NCBI GenBank assembly: GCA_021810175.1
Contig: JAJZJJ010000030.1
Span: forward strand, 1-13,033
Origin: Acidobacteriota bacterium
GTDB taxonomy: Bacteria; Acidobacteriota; Terriglobia; Terriglobales; Acidobacteriaceae
Length of the DNA stretch: 13,033 bases
Reading direction: 5' to 3'
Under the pieces are notes generated by a model. The model did no database searches. It worked only from the letters and a program-made list of their open reading frames with translations, and had not been told where the DNA came from. Both the position numbers and the translations under genes were made by a program. Within the stretch, counting starts at the first letter, position 1. Every line of letters begins with the position of its first letter. Below are positions 7,381 through 13,033 of this stretch, piece after piece.

Positions 7381-8508
7381 ATGCCGGAAGTGAACGCCAC
7401 CCTTTCCTCTGCCGCCTTTGCCCCCGCCCGAGCGATTCTGGAGAAGGCGATCGCCGAGCGCGCTTTTCCCGGCGCCGCTTACGGAGTCCTGCATGGGGGC
7501 AGGATCGCAGCGCTGGAGGCGGTGGGCCGGTTCACCTATGATCCCGATTCGCCGGCCATCGAGCCGGATACGGTCTTCGATCTGGCCAGCGTGACCAAGG
7601 TGGTGGCCACGACGGCCGCCGCGATGCTGCTGATCGACCGGGGCCTCTTCAACCTCGATACAAGGGTTGGCGACATCCTGCCCGGGTTTGTGGTCGGTAT
7701 GGCGCCGGGCGGCGGCAAGGATCGCGTGACGCTGCGGATGTTGCTGGCGCATACGTCGGGGCTGGTGGGCTATGCTCCACTGTTTCGCGCCTGTACGACC
7801 CCGGCGGCGCTGCTGCGGGAGATTCTGCATCTGCCGCTGGAAGCGCCTCCGGGGAGCCGCACCGAGTATTCCGATTTCGGATTTATTTTGCTGGGAAAGA
7901 TCATCGAGATTCTGGGCGCCCGCCCGCTGGATGAACTCTGCGCGGGGGAAATCTTTGCGCCGCTGAGCCTGAACTCGACGCGGTTCTGCCCGCGCGCCGA
8001 TCAGCGTCCGTATATTCCGCCGACAGAAGAGGACACGACGTTTCGCCACCGGGTGATTCAGGGAGAAGTGCAGGACGAGCACGCGTTTGTTCTGGGGGGC
8101 ATCGCCGGACATGCGGGACTGTTCTCGAATGTTCGCGATTTACTGCGTTTTGCGCAGTGCATTCTGGAGCAGGGACGAGCGCCCGGCGGCGCAACCGTGT
8201 TCCATGAGCAGACGATCCGGCGGTTTACGACGCGGCAGACGGAATCGCAGGACGGAAATGGAGACGTCAGCCGCGCGCTGGGCTGGGATGTGCCGACGGG
8301 GGAATCGTCTTCGGGGCATCATTTCGGGCCGCGGTCCATCGGGCATCTTGGGTATTCCGGCACGTCGCTGTGGATCGACCCGGATCAGTCGCTGGCGGTC
8401 GCGCTGCTGACGAATCGCACCTGGCCGGACCGTTCCAGCAACGCGATTCGGCAGGTACGACCGGCCTTTCACGACGCAGTGGTAAAAGCGCTCTCCACTT
8501 TAAGCTGA
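7381..8508 (+). CDS. Beta-lactamase-fold serine hydrolase (class C / PF00144 type)
   Basis: The 375-residue protein has the catalytic signatures of the serine beta-lactamase-like family: SVTK (70-73, nucleophile Ser70 and Lys73), YSD (163-165, the Y-x-N equivalent with Asp in place of Asn) and HLG (322-324, the K/H-T-G equivalent). Other family blocks are LLAHTSGLVGY (121-131) and GGIAGHAGLFS (239-249), the latter as in YbbE/YfeW-type proteins. Members include esterases, D-amino acid peptidases and cell-wall enzymes; substrate cannot be told from sequence. There is no signal peptide, so a cytoplasmic location is likely unless the start is misplaced. The start at 7381 is the only possible one: an in-frame TGA lies at 7333 and no other start codon follows it. 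No Shine-Dalgarno is visible, which may mean a leaderless or weakly translated message. It is the only plus-strand gene in the window; its stop is 1 nt from that of udg, which converges on it. Confidence 0.9.
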   Translation: MPEVNATLSSAAFAPARAILEKAIAERAFPGAAYGVLHGGRIAALEAVGRFTYDPDSPAIEPDTVFDLASVTKVVATTAAAMLLIDRGLFNLDTRVGDILPGFVVGMAPGGGKDRVTLRMLLAHTSGLVGYAPLFRACTTPAALLREILHLPLEAPPGSRTEYSDFGFILLGKIIEILGARPLDELCAGEIFAPLSLNSTRFCPRADQRPYIPPTEEDTTFRHRVIQGEVQDEHAFVLGGIAGHAGLFSNVRDLLRFAQCILEQGRAPGGATVFHEQTIRRFTTRQTESQDGNGDVSRALGWDVPTGESSSGHHFGPRSIGHLGYSGTSLWIDPDQSLAVALLTNRTWPDRSSNAIRQVRPAFHDAVVKALSTLS

Positions 8509-8509
8509 C

Positions 8510-9346
8510 TTACTCGCTCGCCGGCTCATTCTTCTTTAGTCCCAGCTCGGCCATGGCTATCTGGAGGTCGACCCAGGCTTCCTTCTTTTGGCGGGGATCG
8601 CGGAGCAGATAGGCCGGGTGATAAGTGACGATGAGTTTGGAGCCGCGCGCCTGGTGGATACGTCCGCGCAGAGCGTTGAGCGGACTCTTCCCGCCCAGCA
8701 GATAGGTGGCCGCCGTTGCGCCCAGCGCCACGATCACCTCGGGCCGGATGACATCGATCTGGCGGAAGAGGAAGGGCGAACAGGTGTGCGCCTCCTGCGG
8801 CTCGGGCACGCGGTTTTGCGGCGGGCGGCACTTCACGATGTTGGCGATGTAGACCTGATCGCGGCGGAGTCCCATGGCGGTGATCATGTTGTTGAGGAGC
8901 TGGCCAGCGCGGCCAACGAACGGCAGTCCCTGGGCATCCTCGTCCGCGCCGGGGCCCTCGCCGACGAACATCAGGCGCGCGTTGGGGTCGCCGTCGCCGA
9001 AGACGATGGTGTGCCGGCCAGCGGCCAGCGGGCAGCGCTGGCAGTCGCCAATCTCTTCGCGGATTGCCTCCAGAGCCGCCGCCTTCTGTCGCGGGGGAAC
9101 GAGCGCGCTGGGTTGTTCCACGGTGGGCGGCATCAGGACGGAGGTCTTCGGCATTCTCTCCTCGGGTTCCGCGGCAGGCGCGGATGGAATGGGTGCTTGA
9201 TATGTCGCTGTATCGGTTACAGACTCTTCGATGAGCGCCGCCGGCGCGGCTCCGCGGCGGTAGAAGTCGAAGACGCCGAGATCGCGGTAATAGGCGATCC
9301 GCGCCCGCACGGCTTCCTGGGTTTCAGGAGAGGGCTTTGGTGTCAA
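8510..9346 (-). CDS. Family 4 (thermostable-type) uracil-DNA glycosylase with 4Fe-4S cluster
   Basis: The enzyme removes uracil from DNA, leaving an abasic site for base excision repair. The catalytic domain spans about 90-270 of 278 residues. Four cluster cysteines, C102, C105, C173 and C189, have the family 4 spacing; motif A is GEGPGADEDAQGLPFVG (129-145) and motif B is HPAYLLR (243-249). Before it lies an N-terminal segment: a short conserved-looking helix (RARIAYYRDLGVFDFYRRG, 14-32), then a Pro/Ala-rich linker (about 35-88). The start is a TTG at 9346, supported by GGGAGA 7 nt upstream inside the end of coaBC; the next ATG (codon 65) would delete the N-terminal helix, which lies before the linker. 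Only 3 nt separate it from the coaBC stop, so translation is probably coupled. It is the last gene of the housekeeping cluster and meets the hydrolase gene tail to tail. The name udg/udgA is used variably, so no symbol is given. Confidence 0.92.
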   Translation of the reverse strand: MTPKPSPETQEAVRARIAYYRDLGVFDFYRRGAAPAALIEESVTDTATYQAPIPSAPAAEPEERMPKTSVLMPPTVEQPSALVPPRQKAAALEAIREEIGDCQRCPLAAGRHTIVFGDGDPNARLMFVGEGPGADEDAQGLPFVGRAGQLLNNMITAMGLRRDQVYIANIVKCRPPQNRVPEPQEAHTCSPFLFRQIDVIRPEVIVALGATAATYLLGGKSPLNALRGRIHQARGSKLIVTYHPAYLLRDPRQKKEAWVDLQIAMAELGLKKNEPASE

Positions 9347-9349
9347 ACG

Positions 9350-10600
9350 TCAGTCTCCCGGCGCCACAGAGAAATCGGAATCGGACTCGGCGAGCAGCTT
9401 TCGGGGGCGTCGGAGCGTGAGAATCTCGCTCAGGATCTCGTCGGCCAGTTCGCGCTTGGCCATTTCGGGCAGTTCAATCGAGCGTTCGCGGGTGAGGAAG
9501 GTGACGGCGTTGCGGTCGGAATCGAAGCCGAGGCCTGCCCGGGAGACATCGTTGAGAACGATGGCGTCGGCGCCCTTGCGCATGAGCTTGGCGCGGCCGT
9601 GGGCCACCACGTCTTCGGTTTCGGCGGCGAAGCCGATGATGAGCATACCGTCATGCCGGCGCTGCACCACTTCCGCCAGAATGTCCTGGGTCGGTTCCAG
9701 TTCCAGAGTGAGCGGTCCGCTGCGGCGCATTTTTTGTGCGGCCTGGGCGCGCGGCTTATAGTCCGCCACGGCCGCGCACTTAATCACAATAGTGGATTCG
9801 CGCATCCGCGCCAGTACGGCATTGCGCATCTCCTCGGTGGTGGTGACGGGAACCACTTCGCATCCGGCGGGGGCATGCAGCGCGGTGGGCGCGGAGACGA
9901 GAATGACGCGGGCTCCTCGGCGCTGCGCGGCCTCGGCCATGGCGTAGCCCATCTTTCCGCTGGAGCGGTTGCCGAGAAAGCGCACCGGATCGAGGGCCTC
10001 GCGCGTGCCGCCGGCGGTGACCAGCACAGTTTCTCCGGCGAGGTCGTTGTGGTGCTGGAGGATGTCGAGCACGGCTTTCAGGATGGCCTCGTTGGAAGCC
10101 AGGCGGCCCGCGCCCTGCATGCCGCAGGCGAGATAACCGCTCTCCGGCGGGACGATGCGCACGTTGCGGTTTTCGAGCGTCTGCAGATTCGCGCGGGTGG
10201 CGGGATGCTCCCACATATTGACGTTCATCGCGGGAGCCACGATGACGGGGGCTTTGGTAGCCAGGTAGAGGGTGGTGAGGAAGTCGTCGGCGATACCGTG
10301 GGCGAATTTCGCCAGGGTGTTGGCAGTGGCGGGAGCGACGACCAGCGCGTCGGTGGTCTGCGCCTCGTCCATGTGCTCAATGGCGGAGGCCGCGTCGGCG
10401 CCGGGAGCGTCAGCGGCGTCCCACAGGCCGGTGACGACCTTGTGCCCGGTGAGCGCGGCGAAGGTGAGCGGCTGCACGAAATGCTGCGCGCTTTCGGTCA
10501 TGACCACGTGGACATCCAGCGCCTGCTTCTGCAGGTCGCGCACCAGTTCGGGGATTTTGTAAGCCGCAATGCCGCCCGTTACGCCAACCGTGACTCGCAT
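9350..10600 (-). CDS. coaBC: Bifunctional phosphopantothenoylcysteine decarboxylase / phosphopantothenate-cysteine ligase
   Basis: CoaBC catalyses two successive steps of coenzyme A synthesis: joining cysteine to 4'-phosphopantothenate using CTP, then FMN-dependent decarboxylation to 4'-phosphopantetheine. At 416 residues it has full length. CoaC half (1-185): VTGGIAAYK (7-15), catalytic His76, PAMNVNMW (123-130) and the active-site Cys159 in ACGMQGAGR. CoaB half (190-400): TAGGTREALDPVR (195-207), NRSSGKMGYA (211-220, Asn211 at the E. coli Asn210 position), KCAAVADYKP (274-283), Lys290 in KMRR, GFAAET (323-328) and NDVS (350-353). The ATG at 10600 begins exactly at the expected N-terminus; the only upstream purine-rich site (GGAG) is 13 nt away, so initiation may be modest. 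A 98-nt spacer with a strong hairpin separates it from rpoZ, and udg follows after 3 nt. Confidence 0.97.
   Translation of the reverse strand: MRVTVGVTGGIAAYKIPELVRDLQKQALDVHVVMTESAQHFVQPLTFAALTGHKVVTGLWDAADAPGADAASAIEHMDEAQTTDALVVAPATANTLAKFAHGIADDFLTTLYLATKAPVIVAPAMNVNMWEHPATRANLQTLENRNVRIVPPESGYLACGMQGAGRLASNEAILKAVLDILQHHNDLAGETVLVTAGGTREALDPVRFLGNRSSGKMGYAMAEAAQRRGARVILVSAPTALHAPAGCEVVPVTTTEEMRNAVLARMRESTIVIKCAAVADYKPRAQAAQKMRRSGPLTLELEPTQDILAEVVQRRHDGMLIIGFAAETEDVVAHGRAKLMRKGADAIVLNDVSRAGLGFDSDRNAVTFLTRERSIELPEMAKRELADEILSEILTLRRPRKLLAESDSDFSVAPGD
9354..9359 (-). promoter_or_regulatory. Ribosome binding site supporting the TTG start of the uracil-DNA glycosylase
   Basis: GGGAGA on the minus strand inside the last codons of coaBC, 7 nt before TTG 9346. 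It is the main reason for taking the TTG rather than an internal ATG. Confidence 0.6.
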
Positions 10601-10622
10601 ACTTTGATCTTAGCTCCAGTTC

Positions 10623-10658
10623 GCAGGCGGGCGCTCCAGTGGCGATGGAGCCGCCTGT
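10623..10658 (-). repeat. Strong inverted repeat (RNA hairpin) in the rpoZ-coaBC spacer
   Basis: Arms 10624-10630 and 10651-10657 pair over 7 bp; arms 10634-10638 and 10646-10650 add 5 bp; the GCG at 10631-10633 is bulged and the loop is 7 nt. A G-U pair can extend the base. No U-run follows on the minus strand, so it is not a classical terminator. It could protect or define the end of the rpoZ message, attenuate, or influence coaBC translation. A TTGACA lies upstream on the minus strand (10669-10674), but no -10 box fits it. Confidence 0.5.
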
Positions 10659-10698
10659 GTGGTCCATGTGTCAACTCGTTTGGCGAAAGCGGCGAAGG

Positions 10699-10932
10699 CT
10701 ACAGGGCGAACCTGGGCACATCCGCGCCAATCACTTCGGGGCGAACCGCGGGAGCATTCTCCGGCTTCACGTAGGTGATTTTGCCGGCGGCGATCTCGTC
10801 CTGGGCCACGCGGCAGGCTTTAGCCGAGGGGCTGGTAACCAGGGGCTCCGCGCCGTTCTGCAGCTGCCGCGCGCGGCGCGCCGCCACCAGCACGTAGCGG
10901 AAATTGCTGTCGTATTCGCGTTCGATGCTCAT
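10699..10932 (-). CDS. rpoZ: DNA-directed RNA polymerase omega subunit
   Basis: A 77-residue protein of the omega/Rpb6 family, which helps fold and assemble the beta-prime subunit of RNA polymerase. Recognisable features are the helix NFRYVLVAARRARQLQNG (about 11-28), the following P-L-V segment, and EIAAGKI (about 46-52), in the family order. The start at 10932 is preceded by GGAGGA with 6 nt spacing; the frame is open further upstream, but this would only add residues inside the end of gmk. Length is near the lower end for the family (about 65-105). It lies 37 nt after gmk and 98 nt before coaBC, the same neighbours as in many bacteria (gmk-rpoZ-coaBC), which supports the call for such a short, weakly conserved protein. 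Confidence 0.93.
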   Translation of the reverse strand: MSIEREYDSNFRYVLVAARRARQLQNGAEPLVTSPSAKACRVAQDEIAAGKITYVKPENAPAVRPEVIGADVPRFAL

Positions 10933-10969
10933 CGCTGATCCTCCGGGAATGAAGCCGTGGCCGCGCTCG

Positions 10970-11680
10970 TCATCCCGCTTCGGGGACCAGCACACCAAAT
11001 GCCTCCAGCACGGGACGAACCCGAGCCTCGGAATTGGCCTGCCGGCATCCCTCCGCGATCTCGATTTGCCGCCGCGCGTCCGCCGAAGCTTCGCCGGAAA
11101 TTCCGTCCCGGTGGAGTCGTTCGGCTGCCACGACGGCGGCCATTTCTTCTACGGCGCGGTCCAGAATATCGTTGACGAGAATATAACCATAATCGCGGTA
11201 ATTCTCAATCTCCTGTTTCGCCTTGGCCAGTCTCTTGCGGATAATGGTCTCCTGCACACTGCCTTCAGCACGGCTGCGGTTGCGCAAACGGTAGGCCAGG
11301 ATGTCAGGCGACGGCGGCATTAAGAAGATGGATACGGCCTCGGGCATGCGGCGCCGGACCTGAGCCGCGCCCTGGACGTCGATGTCCAGCAGGAGATCCT
11401 TGCCCTGGGCAAAGGCCTCGCGCAGCGTGGAGCGGGCGGTGCCGTAGTAGTTGCCGAAGACCTCAGCGTATTCGAGGAACTCGTCCTGGCGGATCATTTG
11501 CTCGAAGCGGTCGCGGGTGGTGAAGTGGTATTCGCGGGAGTTGACCTCGGAGCCGCGCGGGCCGCGGGTGGTCCACGAAACGGAGAAGTCGAGGCCGGTG
11601 ACCAGCGAGCGGAGCTGGTTCACGATGGTGGATTTGCCCGAGCCCGAAGGCGCCGAAATAATGAACAGGATTCCCGCCAA
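10970..11680 (-). CDS. gmk: Guanylate kinase
   Basis: Gmk phosphorylates GMP to GDP with ATP, an essential step in GTP supply and nucleotide salvage. Numbered from the TTG start, the protein has 236 residues: P-loop SAPSGSGKST (9-18); GMP-binding segment SWTTRGPRGSE (35-45) with Ser35, Arg39 and Arg42; Tyr51; EYAEVFGNYYGT (70-81) with Glu70 and Tyr79, where Phe75 replaces the usual His of HGN; LLDIDVQGA in the core; and the lid with RLRNRSRAE. A tail of some 30 residues beyond the usual end (rich in Ala, Glu, Arg) is longer than in the roughly 205-residue enzymes. The start is inferred: the frame is open to an ATG at 11806 inside yicC, but the family begins just before the P-loop, and TTG 11680 has GAGGGAG 8 nt upstream. 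It lies 62 nt after yicC and 37 nt before rpoZ. Confidence 0.95.
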   Translation of the reverse strand: MAGILFIISAPSGSGKSTIVNQLRSLVTGLDFSVSWTTRGPRGSEVNSREYHFTTRDRFEQMIRQDEFLEYAEVFGNYYGTARSTLREAFAQGKDLLLDIDVQGAAQVRRRMPEAVSIFLMPPSPDILAYRLRNRSRAEGSVQETIIRKRLAKAKQEIENYRDYGYILVNDILDRAVEEMAAVVAAERLHRDGISGEASADARRQIEIAEGCRQANSEARVRPVLEAFGVLVPEAG

Positions 11681-11688
11681 GCCTCTTT

Positions 11689-11695
11689 CTCCCTC
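11689..11695 (-). promoter_or_regulatory. Ribosome binding site supporting the TTG start of gmk
   Basis: GAGGGAG on the minus strand, 8 nt before TTG 11680. It places the gmk start a few residues before the P-loop, as expected for the family, and argues against the ATG at 11806. Confidence 0.65.
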
Positions 11696-11725
11696 TTGCC
11701 GCGGCTGGTTTTGGGGCCGCTTTTG

Positions 11726-11740
11726 CGCGGACGCTCCGCG
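11726..11740. repeat. Short perfect hairpin in the yicC-gmk spacer
   Basis: CGCGGA at 11726-11731 and TCCGCG at 11735-11740 pair perfectly around a 3-nt loop, right after the yicC stop. On the minus strand no U-run follows, so this is not a terminator for yicC; a second weaker pairing (GCGGC with GCCGC, about 11701-11720) lies next to it, just before the gmk ribosome site. A role in message stability or gmk translation is possible but not shown. Confidence 0.35.
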
Positions 11741-11742
11741 TT

Positions 11743-12654
11743 TTACTCCAGATTCTGTACCTGCTCGCGGGCCTTTTCGATTTCCGACTTCATCCCCAGG
11801 CCGCATTCGGTGATGCGGGTTCCGTTGCCGGCGACGCCGCTGGTTTTGGAGAGCAGGGTGTTGGCCTCGCGATTCATCTCCTGCAGCAGGAAATCGAGCT
11901 TCTTGCCCACTTCCCCGCCCTGATCGAGCAGGCCGGTGAAGTGGTCGATGTGGGTCCGCAGGCGCGCCACTTCTTCCTCGACGTCGCTGCGCTCGGCGAT
12001 GAGCGCGGCCTCCTGCAGGATTCGATCCTGATCGAAGCCGCCGTCGAGCATGGTCTTCAGGCGCTGGTTGAGGCGCTCGAAGTAAGCCTGCTGCACCTTT
12101 TCGCGGAGTTGGGCCGCTTCGTCGACCAGAGCGCGCAGCTTCGCCATGGCGGCGCGCAGCTCATCGGCCAGGACCGCGCCTTCCTGGGCGCGCATCGCGT
12201 TCAGGGAATCGATCAGGACGCCGGATTCGCGGAGCAACGCCGCCTCCAGCGCCTGCATTTCTTCCTCGCCATTGCGGGCCTCGGAGGTGAGAATGCCGGG
12301 CAGCCGGAAGATGGCATTGAGATCGGGCTGGCCGGGAAGGCCATGCTCGCGGGCGGCGGCGCGGAAAGCTTCGACGTAGGCCGCGACCTGTGTGCGGTCG
12401 TAGCCGCCTTCGGTTTTCTGGGTGCGCTCCAGATTGAGGGTGACTTCGACGTGGCCGCGATGCAGCTTTTCCTTGAGGGTGCGGCGCAACTGCATCTCCG
12501 CCGCCTCGGTGCCGGAAGGCATCCTCATGTGCAGGTCAAGGAACCGGTGATTCACGCTTTTCAGGCTGAGCGTAAAGCCCAGCGCCTCCGAGACCCGCCC
12601 TGTGGCCCGGGCAAACCCCGTCATCGAATAAACAGGCTGCTTCCCTTCGGTCAT
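11743..12654 (-). CDS. yicC: YicC/YloC-family endoribonuclease
   Basis: A 303-residue protein, close to the usual 290 or so residues. The N-terminal YicC domain opens with YSMTGFARA (9-17), then [11 protein letters not shown] (31-41) and RGHVEV (66-71). The C-terminal domain (former DUF1732) contains [35 protein letters not shown] and EANTLLSK, and ends with the family's [11 protein letters not shown]. Family members from E. coli and B. subtilis have been shown to be endoribonucleases involved in RNA turnover; the substrate here is unknown. The start ATG at 12654 overlaps the ABC transporter stop in an ATGA, with GGAAG upstream; a second Met at codon 11 (12624) lies directly at the conserved block and is a possible alternative. 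Position before gmk-rpoZ-coaBC is a widely conserved arrangement. Confidence 0.95.
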   Translation of the reverse strand: MTEGKQPVYSMTGFARATGRVSEALGFTLSLKSVNHRFLDLHMRMPSGTEAAEMQLRRTLKEKLHRGHVEVTLNLERTQKTEGGYDRTQVAAYVEAFRAAAREHGLPGQPDLNAIFRLPGILTSEARNGEEEMQALEAALLRESGVLIDSLNAMRAQEGAVLADELRAAMAKLRALVDEAAQLREKVQQAYFERLNQRLKTMLDGGFDQDRILQEAALIAERSDVEEEVARLRTHIDHFTGLLDQGGEVGKKLDFLLQEMNREANTLLSKTSGVAGNGTRITECGLGMKSEIEKAREQVQNLE

Positions 12655-13025
12655 TCGTCTGTTCTTCCTGTCAGCACCGCGGGCAACTCTGTTTCCACTC
12701 CGGCCCCGTTGCCGTTTCCGTTGGTTTCACCAATATCCATAAACTGTAATCGATAGAGTTTCTGATAGGTTGGAGAATTCAGCAACAGCTCATCGTGCGA
12801 GCCCACCGCCGTAATTTTGCCATGCTCGAGTACGGCGATGCGGTTGGCGCGCCGGACGGTGGAGAGGCGATGGGCGATGACGATGGAGGTCCGGTCGGTC
12901 ATCAGATTGCCGAGGGCCGCCTGCACCAGCGACTCGCTTTCGGCATCGAGGGCCGAGGTTGCCTCGTCCAGCACGAGCACGGGCGCGTTTTTGAGGATGG
13001 CGCGGGCGATGGCCAGGCGCTGACG
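12651..13025 (-). CDS. ABC exporter ATP-binding domain, C-terminal fragment (type I/ABCB, MsbA-like); 5' part beyond the window
   Basis: Visible from the window's right edge inward is the second half of an ABC ATPase domain: [11 protein letters not shown] (the tail of the LSGGQ signature), Walker [13 protein letters not shown], the D-loop, the H-loop [16 protein letters not shown], and [15 protein letters not shown]. This pattern is typical of fused permease-ATPase exporters (ABCB/MsbA type). A Gly/Asn-rich tail (NGNGNGAG) and about 15 further residues end the protein, after which yicC begins in an ATGA overlap. The codon just upstream of RQR, at 13026-13028, reads TAG where the family has Gln (GGQRQR). 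Because the last six bases match an Illumina adapter start, I take this as an artefact at a contig end rather than a broken gene. The transported substrate cannot be inferred from this fragment. Confidence 0.9.
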   Translation of the reverse strand, partial: RQRLAIARAILKNAPVLVLDEATSALDAESESLVQAALGNLMTDRTSIVIAHRLSTVRRANRIAVLEHGKITAVGSHDELLLNSPTYQKLYRLQFMDIGETNGNGNGAGVETELPAVLTGRTDE

Positions 13026-13027
13026 CT

Positions 13028-13033
13028 AGATCG
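13028..13033 (+). other. Probable residual sequencing-adapter bases at the contig end
   Basis: The window ends in AGATCG, identical to the first six bases of the Illumina TruSeq adapter (AGATCGGAAGAGC). Translation of the ABC ATPase follows its family exactly up to 13027 and fails precisely from 13028 on. Six bases can match by chance, but the exact coincidence with the break in homology favours an artefact. Confidence 0.6.

Noticed and set aside
8588..10774. A 728-codon plus-strand open frame antisense to udg and coaBC
   Set aside because: It lies entirely opposite two well-recognised genes and mirrors their codon bias in GC-rich DNA. Its translation has no recognisable motif and compositional repeats typical of shadow frames.
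11726..11744. Plus-strand terminator-like hairpin followed by TTTT
   Set aside because: No plus-strand gene lies upstream, and the T-run is part of the yicC stop region on the other strand.
11681..11806. N-terminal extension of gmk from ATG 11806
   Set aside because: It would overlap yicC by 64 nt and add 42 residues rich in Arg, Gly and Gln before the P-loop, absent from the family.
12651..13033. ABC transporter gene as a pseudogene because of the in-frame TAG at 13026-13028
   Set aside because: The TAG arises exactly where adapter-like bases begin at the window end; everything downstream of it is intact.
1..13033. CRISPR arrays, insertion sequences, tRNA or rRNA genes, prophage or defence genes
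   Set aside because: No spaced repeats, transposase motifs, terminal inverted repeats, tRNA-like cloverleaf or phage/defence domains were recognised on either strand.

Overview
The window looks like a GC-rich chromosomal fragment of an Acidobacteriota (Terriglobia-like) bacterium. The main reason is a run of three tandem genes for secreted proteins of the acidobacterial VWFA-related family (TIGR03436), a family expanded in this phylum. The housekeeping order yicC-gmk-rpoZ-coaBC followed by a family 4 uracil-DNA glycosylase fits that placement. This is reading by eye; no database search was run.

Layout from left to right. (1) 1-814, minus strand: a DedA-type (VTT) membrane protein fused to a rhodanese-like domain, cut off by the left edge. 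(2) 896-6356, minus strand: three related exported proteins, called here A (4605-6356), B (2738-4579) and C (896-2713), transcribed A to B to C with 24-25 nt gaps, most likely one operon. (3) 6357-6626: an AT-richer intergenic stretch with a 10-bp palindrome and imperfect tandem copy upstream of A, and a strong hairpin terminator downstream of dps. (4) 6627-7232, minus strand: a Dps ferritin-like protein with all five ferroxidase ligands. (5) 7381-8508, plus strand: a beta-lactamase-fold serine hydrolase, divergent from dps and convergent with udg (stop codons 1 nt apart). (6) 8510-13025, minus strand: a housekeeping cluster transcribed ABC exporter ATPase (partial), yicC, gmk, rpoZ, coaBC, udg. 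It contains an ATGA overlap (ABC/yicC), a 3-nt gap (coaBC/udg) and two TTG start codons (gmk, udg).

The housekeeping cluster combines RNA turnover (YicC), GDP supply (Gmk), RNA polymerase assembly (omega), coenzyme A synthesis (CoaBC) and uracil excision (UDG). The genes to the left concern the envelope and stress: exported proteins of unknown function, a membrane protein and Dps. I see no mobile element, CRISPR array, rRNA or tRNA gene.

I do not find a clear new defence or mobile system. The items most worth a second look are the three-paralogue secreted operon, with a degenerate metal site and a hypervariable segment; the candidate operator in front of it; the hairpin in the rpoZ-coaBC spacer; and the last six bases of the window, which match the start of an Illumina adapter and create a false stop codon in the ABC transporter gene.
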